Source: Chromobacterium haemolyticum
GTDB lineage: Bacteria > Pseudomonadota > Gammaproteobacteria > Burkholderiales > Chromobacteriaceae
Length of the DNA: 64,000 bases
Assembly: GCF_002081825.1 (NCBI RefSeq)
Contig: NZ_MUKU01000006.1
Span: 1 to 64,000 of the forward strand
Reading direction: 5' to 3'
Shown: positions 58,181 through 64,000 of the stretch, one piece after another
Position numbering within the stretch: the first letter of the stretch is position 1
Layout of the letters: every line of letters starts with the position of its first letter
Translations under genes and position numbers: made by a program
The notes under the pieces: model-generated
Database searches by the model: none
Told to the model about the DNA's origin: nothing
Seen by the model: the letters and a program-made list of their open reading frames with translations, nothing else

Positions 58181-59494
58181 TTACTCGACGCGCTCCCCGT
58201 GCAGGATCACGTCCAGCCCTTCGCGTTCTTCGTCTTCCGCGACGCGCAGTCCAATCGCTACATCGATCAGTTTTAGCAGGATGAAGGTGATGATGGCGCA
58301 ATAGGCCGCGGTGACGCCCACGCCGAGCGCTTGAGCGGCTAGGCTGCCTTCCGCGCCGCCGATTTCTTTGACGGCGAAGACTCCAGTGAGCAATGCGCCC
58401 AGGATGCCGCCGATGCCATGCACGCCAAAGGCGTCCAGGGAGTCGTCATAACCCAGCATGTGCTTGAGTCCGGTGGCGCCCCAGAAGCACACCACGCCGG
58501 CCGCCAGGCCGATGATCAGCGCGCCTTTGACGTCGACGAAGCCGGCCGCAGGCGTGATGGCGACCAAACCGGCGACCGCGCCCGAGGCAATGCCCAGCAC
58601 CGAAGGCTTTTTCTTGGTGAGCCATTCGGCAAACATCCAGGCCAGCGCGGCGGCGGCGGTGGCAAGCTGGGTAGTGACCATGGCCATGCCGGCGCGGCCG
58701 TCCGCCGCAGCGGCAGAGCCGGCGTTGAAGCCGAACCAGCCCACCCACAGCATCGATGCCCCCACCAGGGTCAGCACCAGGTTATGGGGGGGCATCGCTT
58801 CCTTGCCGAAACCCACGCGCTTGCCCAGCACCAAGGCGGTTACCAAGCCGGCGATACCGGCGTTGATATGCACTACGGTTCCGCCGGCGAAGTCCAGCAC
58901 GCCCTTGTCGGCCATCCAGCCACCCGGAGCCCAGACCCAATGGGCCACTGGCACGTAGACCAGCAAGGACCACAGGGCCATAAAGACCAACATCGCGGAA
59001 AACTTCATTCGCTCGGCGAAGGCCCCGGTGATCAGCGCGGGGGTGATGATGGCGAAAGTCATCTGAAAGGTCATGAATACCGATTCCGGTATGGTGCCGG
59101 CCAGCGGATGTACTGCCAATTTGCCGGCATCTTTCAGGTAAACCATGCCGTCCAGCATCACGCGGCTCAAGTCGCCGAGATAAGGCGTGCCGACGGTGAA
59201 GGCCAGGCTGTAGCCGATGACCGCCCAGAGCACCGTGATCAGCGCGGTGATGGCGAAACTTTGCATCAGCGTCGCCAATACGTTTTTCTTGCGCACCATG
59301 CCGCCATAGAACAGGGCCAGGCCGGGAATCGTCATGAACAGCACCAAGGCAGTGGAGATCAGCATCCAGGCGGTGTCGCCGGCGCTGATGCTCTTGGCGT
59401 CGGCAATCGCGGGGCCGGCCGGCGCGGCGGCGAACGCCAGCGGAGCCATTAGACCCAGGCCGGCGAGCTGAATGGTTGCGAGCAGTTTTTTCAT
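58181..59494 (-). CDS. amtB: Ammonium transporter AmtB
   Basis: 437-residue inner-membrane channel with a signal-like N terminus (LLATIQLAGLGLMAPLAFAA) and eleven predicted helices. DTAWMLISTALVLFMTIPGLALFYGG is the family start, and DFAGGTVVHINAGIAGLVTAL and DDSLDAFGVHGIGGILGALL carry the twin pore histidines. It conducts ammonia/ammonium and is closed by GlnK. glnK is upstream, 29 bp away, in the same operon under a sigma-54-type promoter. Confidence 0.96.
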   Translation of the reverse strand: MKKLLATIQLAGLGLMAPLAFAAAPAGPAIADAKSISAGDTAWMLISTALVLFMTIPGLALFYGGMVRKKNVLATLMQSFAITALITVLWAVIGYSLAFTVGTPYLGDLSRVMLDGMVYLKDAGKLAVHPLAGTIPESVFMTFQMTFAIITPALITGAFAERMKFSAMLVFMALWSLLVYVPVAHWVWAPGGWMADKGVLDFAGGTVVHINAGIAGLVTALVLGKRVGFGKEAMPPHNLVLTLVGASMLWVGWFGFNAGSAAAADGRAGMAMVTTQLATAAAALAWMFAEWLTKKKPSVLGIASGAVAGLVAITPAAGFVDVKGALIIGLAAGVVCFWGATGLKHMLGYDDSLDAFGVHGIGGILGALLTGVFAVKEIGGAEGSLAAQALGVGVTAAYCAIITFILLKLIDVAIGLRVAEDEEREGLDVILHGERVE

Positions 59495-59523
59495 TGTCGT
59501 TTCCCCTAAGTCTCTATTGCGGT

Positions 59524-59916
<393 letters not shown>

Positions 59917-59923
59917 TCAATAC

Positions 59924-59938
59924 GCATGAATCGTGCCA
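59924..59938 (-). promoter_or_regulatory. Sigma-54 promoter of glnK-amtB
   Basis: The minus strand reads TGGCAC, five bases, then ATGC, close to the RpoN consensus TGGCAC-N5-TTGC. The GC of the -12 box is 62 bp before the glnK start codon. Confidence 0.75.
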
Positions 59939-60009
59939 GGCCGGATTGGCGCAAAAGAAAACGCTAAGATCATGTTGCAACGCAAAAAAGGTCTGTACTG
60001 GCCTTTTTG

Positions 60010-60024
60010 GCACTTTCCCGGTGC
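60010..60024. promoter_or_regulatory. NtrC binding site 1
   Basis: GCAC-TTTCCCG-GTGC keeps the GCAC-N7-GTGC core of NtrC enhancer sites. It lies about 72 bp upstream of the sigma-54 promoter, on its upstream side. Confidence 0.65.
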
Positions 60025-60042
60025 ATGCGGCGTTGGGGCTCC

Positions 60043-60057
60043 GCACTGATTTGGTGC
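60043..60057. promoter_or_regulatory. NtrC binding site 2
   Basis: GCAC-TGATTTG-GTGC, a second GCAC-N7-GTGC core 33 bp (about three helical turns) from site 1. Paired, phased sites are typical of NtrC enhancers. Confidence 0.65.
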
Positions 60058-60174
60058 CGTTAGGGCGCGGAGTTGGGAGAGGCGCTCGTCAATGGGGACG
60101 CGCTGGCGAGTGATGGGCTTGGCTTTTTGCTACACTCTGCTCTGTTATCACTTACTCACTCAAGGAGCCGCGTC

Positions 60175-60462
60175 ATGTTGAGCCAAAAGCTGTTCGAGGA
60201 AATCGGCAACAAGATCAGCGAAACGATTGCCGCCAGCCCGGCCAAGGACATCGAGAAAAACGTCAAAGCGATGATGGCCTCCACCTTCAGCAAAATGGAT
60301 CTGGTGACGCGCGAGGAGTTCGACGTGCAGCAGGAAGTGTTGGTGCGGACTCGGGAGAAGCTGGCTCAACTGGAGCAGAAGCTAGCGCGCTTAGAGGCGC
60401 AGGTGTTCCCGGAGGAAGCGCGAGCCACGGTAGAAGCCCAATCAGAACTCGGCCACTCCTGA
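60175..60462 (+). CDS. ubiK: Ubiquinone biosynthesis accessory factor UbiK (BMFP/YqiC)
   Basis: 95 residues. LSQKLFEEIGNKISETIAAS starts an amphipathic region, and a C-terminal coiled coil (EVLVRTREKLAQLEQKLARL) forms trimers. UbiK is a membrane-associated factor that supports aerobic ubiquinone synthesis. The ATG at 60175 has AAGGAG 7 bases upstream; the in-frame extension to 60073 has no support. comM follows after 5 bp. Confidence 0.88.
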   Translation: MLSQKLFEEIGNKISETIAASPAKDIEKNVKAMMASTFSKMDLVTREEFDVQQEVLVRTREKLAQLEQKLARLEAQVFPEEARATVEAQSELGHS

Positions 60463-60467
60463 GCGAC

Positions 60468-61976
60468 ATGGCGCTGGCCGTGGTCGCAAGTCGGGCGCTG
60501 GCCGGAGTGGACGCGCCTGAGGTTGCGGTGGAAGTGCATTTGGCCAACGGCTTGCCCGCTTTCACCATTGTCGGCTTGCCGGACCTTGAGGTGAAGGAAA
60601 GTCGGGAGCGGGTCCGCGCGGCGATTTTGACCTCTGGTTTTGAGTTCCCGGCCCGGCGCATCACCGTCAATTTGGCCCCGGCCGATCTTCCCAAAGACTC
60701 CGGCCGTTTTGATTTGCCCATCGCCATTGGCATTCTTGTTGCCAGCGGACAGGTGCGCTGTCCCCAGTTGGCGGAATATGAAATCGCCGGAGAGCTGGCG
60801 TTGACCGGTGCCCTGCGGCCGGTGCGCGGTGCTTTGGCGATGGCGTGCAAGACGAGGGAAGCGGGGCGCGCCTTCATCTTGCCGGTAGCCAGCGCCAAGG
60901 AGGCCGCCGTGCTTGAAGGAATGCCCTTGTATGGCGTGAGCACCCTGGTTGAGGCCTGTGCCTTTCTCAACGGTCTTTCCGCGCTGGAACCGTATAGGCA
61001 AGAGGGCGGCTCGTCCCGATCGCTTCCGGATTACCTTGATCTGTTGGATATCAAAGGCCAGTCCTTGGCGCGTCATGCGCTGGAAGTGGCCGCGGCCGGA
61101 CGGCACAGCCTCTTGTTGATCGGACCGCCAGGCACCGGCAAATCCATGTTGGCAGCCCGCCTGCCCGGTATCTTGCCCGGTATGCCGGATGAAGAGGCGC
61201 TGGAAAGCGCCGCCGTGCGTTCTTTGGGGACCGATGGCTTCGCTCTGGACGATTGGGGCGTACGGCCGTTCCGTTCCCCGCACCATACCGCGTCCGCGGT
61301 TGCGTTGGTGGGCGGCGGCAGCGATCCCCGGCCTGGGGAAATCAGCTTGGCGCATCATGGCGTCTTGTTTCTGGACGAATTGCCGGAGTTTGATCGCAAA
61401 GTGCTGGAAGTCTTGCGCGAGCCGCTGGAGGCCGGGGTGATCCACATCTCGCGCGCAGCACGCCAAGCCAGTTTTCCCGCCCGATTTCAGCTGATTGCGG
61501 CAATGAATCCCTGTCCGTGTGGCTATCTTGGGCATTTCAGCGGAAAATGCCGGTGCACGCCCGAGCAAGTGGGGCGCTATCGAGGTAAAATATCCGGCCC
61601 CTTATTGGATCGCATCGATTTGCATGTTGAAGTGCAGTCCTTGCCTGCCGACGAGCTGGTGGATGGGGTCGCCGGCGAGCCGAGCGCTTTGGTGCGTGAA
61701 CGGGTAGAGTCGGCGTATCGTCGACAATTGGCGAGGCAGGGAAAGGCGAATGCCGGCTTGAGCGGGACTGAATTGGAGGCGCTTGGCGATTTTCACGCCG
61801 AGGGGCTGGCATTATTGCGGCAAGTTTTGGACAAGATCGGCTTGTCGGCGCGCAGTTATCATCGGATACTTCGAGTTTCCAGAACCATTGCCGATTTACA
61901 AGGTCAGGCTATGGTCATGCGGGAGCATGTGTTGCAGGCAATTCAATTACGACGCGCTGCAATGCCTAATGGCTAA
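60468..61976 (+). CDS. comM: ComM/YifB-family Mg-chelatase-like AAA+ ATPase
   Basis: 502 residues. An N-terminal Lon-like domain (VEVHLANGLPAFTIVGLPD) is followed by a Mg-chelatase AAA+ module: Walker A GPPGTGKSM near residue 222, Walker B LFLDELPEF, and zinc-like cysteines in NPCPCGYLGHFSGKCRCTP. A C-terminal Mg-chelatase subdomain ends the protein. ComM is a branch-migration helicase used in natural transformation. It is co-transcribed with ubiK. Confidence 0.92.
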   Translation: MALAVVASRALAGVDAPEVAVEVHLANGLPAFTIVGLPDLEVKESRERVRAAILTSGFEFPARRITVNLAPADLPKDSGRFDLPIAIGILVASGQVRCPQLAEYEIAGELALTGALRPVRGALAMACKTREAGRAFILPVASAKEAAVLEGMPLYGVSTLVEACAFLNGLSALEPYRQEGGSSRSLPDYLDLLDIKGQSLARHALEVAAAGRHSLLLIGPPGTGKSMLAARLPGILPGMPDEEALESAAVRSLGTDGFALDDWGVRPFRSPHHTASAVALVGGGSDPRPGEISLAHHGVLFLDELPEFDRKVLEVLREPLEAGVIHISRAARQASFPARFQLIAAMNPCPCGYLGHFSGKCRCTPEQVGRYRGKISGPLLDRIDLHVEVQSLPADELVDGVAGEPSALVRERVESAYRRQLARQGKANAGLSGTELEALGDFHAEGLALLRQVLDKIGLSARSYHRILRVSRTIADLQGQAMVMREHVLQAIQLRRAAMPNG

Positions 61977-62047
61977 CAATAAATAAAGAATTGATCAATC
62001 CAGATAGTTTTTTGAACTATTTGATTAGTTAAAAGCGTAAGTGCTGC

Positions 62048-62773
62048 ATGGCAAATCGAGATTTAAAAAATTCCTCCCGTAGTTCCCGCGGCCGCTCATC
62101 CAGCTCCAGAAGCGGAGGCGGCGGCATGGTGGCGGGCATCGTCATCGGCCTGATTGTCGGGGTTGCCGTCGCGGTAGGCCTCGCCATGTATCTGAATAAG
62201 TCCTCTACGCCGTTCAGCAACTTGGAAAAGTTGGATCGCAAAGCGGCCAGCGCTTCCGCGCCGCCAACGGAGTTGCTGGCGCCGGGCACCCGCATTGCGG
62301 ACGCCGCTTCGGAAACCGCCACTGCGCCGGCCCCGGTGAGCAAGCCGGCTCAGCCGCCATCCGCTCCACCGCCGATGCCGGCGGAAACTCCGGCCAAGCC
62401 GACCTCGGCCGCACCGGCGGCCAAGGAGGCCGGCAAGGACGAGCAACGCTTTGATTTCTACAAGATCTTGCCTGGCCAGGTGGATGCGGTGCCAGGCAAG
62501 AACGGCAAGGCGGCGGAACCTTCTGCTCAGCAGGCGGCCAAAAAGGTCTACTTGCAGCTGGGTTCTTTCCAGAATCAGGACGAGGCGGACAACCTCAAGG
62601 CCAAGCTGGCTTTGTTGGGCGTAGAGGCCAAAATCCAGTCGGTAACTGTGCCGGAAAAGGGACTGGTGCATCGGGTTAGGGTGGGGCCGTATAGCCGCCA
62701 GGACGAGGTGGATCGGGTGAAGGCTCAGTTGAAGCAGGATGGCATTGGCGCGACAGTCGTCAAGGCGGAATAA
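62048..62773 (+). CDS. SPOR-domain membrane protein (FtsN-like)
   Basis: 241 residues. A short basic Ser/Arg-rich cytoplasmic tail is followed by one membrane helix (MVAGIVIGLIVGVAVAVGLA, about 26-45), a long Ala/Pro-rich periplasmic linker, and a C-terminal SPOR domain from about residue 165 (KVYLQLGSFQNQDEADNLKA; HRVRVGPYSRQDEVDRVKAQ). SPOR domains bind denuded peptidoglycan at division sites. The topology matches FtsN, but the essential FtsN segment is not clear, so a general SPOR protein is the safer call. dsbA follows after 26 bp. Confidence 0.85.
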   Translation: MANRDLKNSSRSSRGRSSSSRSGGGGMVAGIVIGLIVGVAVAVGLAMYLNKSSTPFSNLEKLDRKAASASAPPTELLAPGTRIADAASETATAPAPVSKPAQPPSAPPPMPAETPAKPTSAAPAAKEAGKDEQRFDFYKILPGQVDAVPGKNGKAAEPSAQQAAKKVYLQLGSFQNQDEADNLKAKLALLGVEAKIQSVTVPEKGLVHRVRVGPYSRQDEVDRVKAQLKQDGIGATVVKAE

Positions 62774-62799
62774 ACTCTTCCTCTATTAGGGAATCGATA

Positions 62800-63411
62800 A
62801 TGAAAAAGTGGTTATTGCTTTCGTTGATGCTGTTCAGCGGCCTGGCAAACGCGGCGATTGAGCTGGGCAAGGATTACACCATGCTGGCGACGCCGCAGCC
62901 GGTGGCGGATCCGAAAAAGGTAGAGGTGATCGAGTTCTTCTCCTATCACTGCATTCACTGCCTGGAGCTTGAGCCGGCGATGAGCGCTTGGGAAAAGAGC
63001 AAGCCCGCCGACGTGGCTTTCTCCAAAGAGCAGATCGTGTGGCAAAAGTCGATGGAAGGCTTCGTGCGCATGTTCTCCGCCTTCAAGACCTCCGGCGCCT
63101 ACGACAAACTGCACCGCCCGGCTTTCGAGGCTGTGGTGAAGTCGCGCGTCAACCTGTCTGACGAGGGGGTGTTCGCCAATTGGCTCAAGCAGCAGAAGGG
63201 CGTTGACGCCGCCAAGGTGATGCAGGCGTACAAATCCTTCGGCGTGAACGCGCAGGTGGCCAAGGCGGCCAAGATGACTCGCGATTATGCGATTCAGGGT
63301 ACCCCGACGGTGATCGTCAACGGTAAATACGTAGTGACGCCGGTGGCGCCGGAGCGCATGGTGCAGGTGATTAACGAGCTGGTGGCTAAAGCCCGAGCCG
63401 AGAAAAAATAA
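62800..63411 (+). CDS. dsbA: Thiol:disulfide interchange protein DsbA
   Basis: 203 residues with a signal peptide ending LFSGLANA. The thioredoxin-fold active site is EFFSYHCIHCLELEP (Cys51, Cys54), a CIHC form of the usual CPHC. The cis-Pro loop IQGTPTVIVNGKYVV lies near residue 165. It introduces disulfides into exported proteins in the periplasm. The ATG at 62800 follows AGGGAATCGATA. Isoleucine in place of the active-site proline may alter redox potential. Confidence 0.9.
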   Translation: MKKWLLLSLMLFSGLANAAIELGKDYTMLATPQPVADPKKVEVIEFFSYHCIHCLELEPAMSAWEKSKPADVAFSKEQIVWQKSMEGFVRMFSAFKTSGAYDKLHRPAFEAVVKSRVNLSDEGVFANWLKQQKGVDAAKVMQAYKSFGVNAQVAKAAKMTRDYAIQGTPTVIVNGKYVVTPVAPERMVQVINELVAKARAEKK

Positions 63412-63436
63412 GAATCGAGCAAGACGCTTGGTGAAG

Positions 63437-63460
63437 AAGGCAGCCCCGGGGCTGCCTTTT
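63437..63460 (+). terminator. Rho-independent terminator after dsbA
   Basis: AAGGCAGCCCC and GGGGCTGCCTT form a perfect 22-bp palindrome (terminal loop formed from its middle), followed by two more T, 25 bp after dsbA. Confidence 0.75.
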
Positions 63461-63494
63461 GCGCATATTAAACCTTGATGGGGGATGGGTGGAC

Positions 63495-64000
63495 ATGGAT
63501 TTGATGCTGTTGGCTAAGGCTTTATTGCTGGGCATCGTCGAAGGGGTGACGGAGTTTTTTCCGATTTCCAGCACCGGACACTTGATTGTGGTGGGGGACC
63601 TGATCGGTTTTCAAAACAATGCTGACGTGTTTGAGGTGGTGATTCAGCTGGGGGCAATCCTGGCGGTGGTTTGGGAATACCGTCAGCGTTTTCTGGGCGT
63701 GGCGCAGGGCGCTTTGCAGCGGGATGCGCAGTCGTTGCGCTTCATCGGCAACTTGCTGGTGGCCTTCCTGCCGGCGGCGGTCATCGGTTTCTTCGCGATC
63801 AAGGCGATCAAACACTATTTGTTCAACCCGCTGACGGTGGCGCTGGCCTTGATAGTGGGCGGCGTCATCATTCTGCTGGTTGAGCGCAGACAGCGCGTGC
63901 CGCGGGTGAGCAGCGTGGACGCGATGAGCTGGCAAGACGCGTTGAAAGTGGGGGTCGCTCAGGTGTTCGCGATGGTGCCTGGCACATCGCGCTCCGGTTC
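63495..64000 (+). CDS. uppP: Undecaprenyl-diphosphatase UppP (BacA), N-terminal part
   Basis: 168 codons up to the window edge. [30 protein letters not shown] holds the (E/Q)GxTEFLPISSxGH motif, and the final residues VPGTSRSGS begin the second PGTSRSG motif. This inner-membrane enzyme recycles undecaprenyl pyrophosphate for cell-wall and O-antigen synthesis. The start ATG at 63495 follows GGATGGGTGG. The 3' part lies outside the window. Confidence 0.93.
   Translation, partial: MDLMLLAKALLLGIVEGVTEFFPISSTGHLIVVGDLIGFQNNADVFEVVIQLGAILAVVWEYRQRFLGVAQGALQRDAQSLRFIGNLLVAFLPAAVIGFFAIKAIKHYLFNPLTVALALIVGGVIILLVERRQRVPRVSSVDAMSWQDALKVGVAQVFAMVPGTSRSG

Overview
This window looks like a piece of a high-GC betaproteobacterial chromosome, most likely from the Neisseriales, Chromobacterium or a close relative. 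The evidence is the run petA-petB-petC followed by sspA-sspB, a groES-groEL operon under a CIRCE operator, large gltB-gltD glutamate synthase genes, glnK-amtB behind a sigma-54/NtrC type promoter, and the overall protein character. The genus assignment is inference; no 16S gene is present.

Layout. Positions 1-13500 hold mostly unlinked housekeeping genes: the start of an IS4-type transposase at the left edge, an acyl-CoA synthetase, a Cys/Met-metabolism PLP enzyme, a nitronate monooxygenase, a ferredoxin-NADP reductase, two LysE-type exporters, an acetyltransferase, a DUF488 protein, an orphan sensor kinase that lacks its phospho-accepting histidine, a large basic-amino-acid decarboxylase with a long structured leader, and a phospholipase D type cardiolipin synthase. 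gltB and gltD follow at 13791-19750. Base composition falls part-way through gltD, which marks the edge of an AT-rich island.

The island, about 19.1-48.2 kb, is a surface polysaccharide (probably O-antigen) locus in one orientation. Its first part (19940-33009) encodes a legionaminic-acid-type nonulosonate pathway: dehydratase LegB, aminotransferase LegC, hydrolysing 2-epimerase LegG, synthase LegI, a PglD/NeuD-like acyltransferase, the GDP-sugar guanylyltransferase PtmE and the CMP-transferase LegF. Extra enzymes are interleaved: a MaoC hydratase, a GNAT, a LmbE/PIG-L deacetylase, an SDR, three Gfo/Idh oxidoreductases and an SGNH hydrolase. Together these suggest an unusually acylated or further modified nonulosonate. 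Two insertion sequences (33340-35562) interrupt the locus. It then resumes with a Wzx flippase, a Wzy-like polymerase, a putative glycosyltransferase, the WbpG-HisH-HisF acetamidino module, FnlA-FnlB-FnlC for UDP-L-FucNAc, a WbuB-like glycosyltransferase and a WecA-type initiating transferase. Coding homopolymer tracts of 7-10 G or C recur in the island and in the 3' part of gltD.

The right flank of the island is a nested pair of insertion sequences (an IS407-type IS3 element inside an IS5-like element), each with target duplications, ending about 100 bp upstream of the groES CIRCE operator. After that come groESL, a NIF3-family gene, the cytochrome bc1 operon, sspAB, the convergent amtB-glnK operon, ubiK-comM, a SPOR-domain protein, dsbA and the start of uppP at the right edge.

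Two copies of a ~140-bp MITE-like element (7608-7748 and 57954-58093) both lie between convergent genes. Each has inverted ends and a TNA target duplication.
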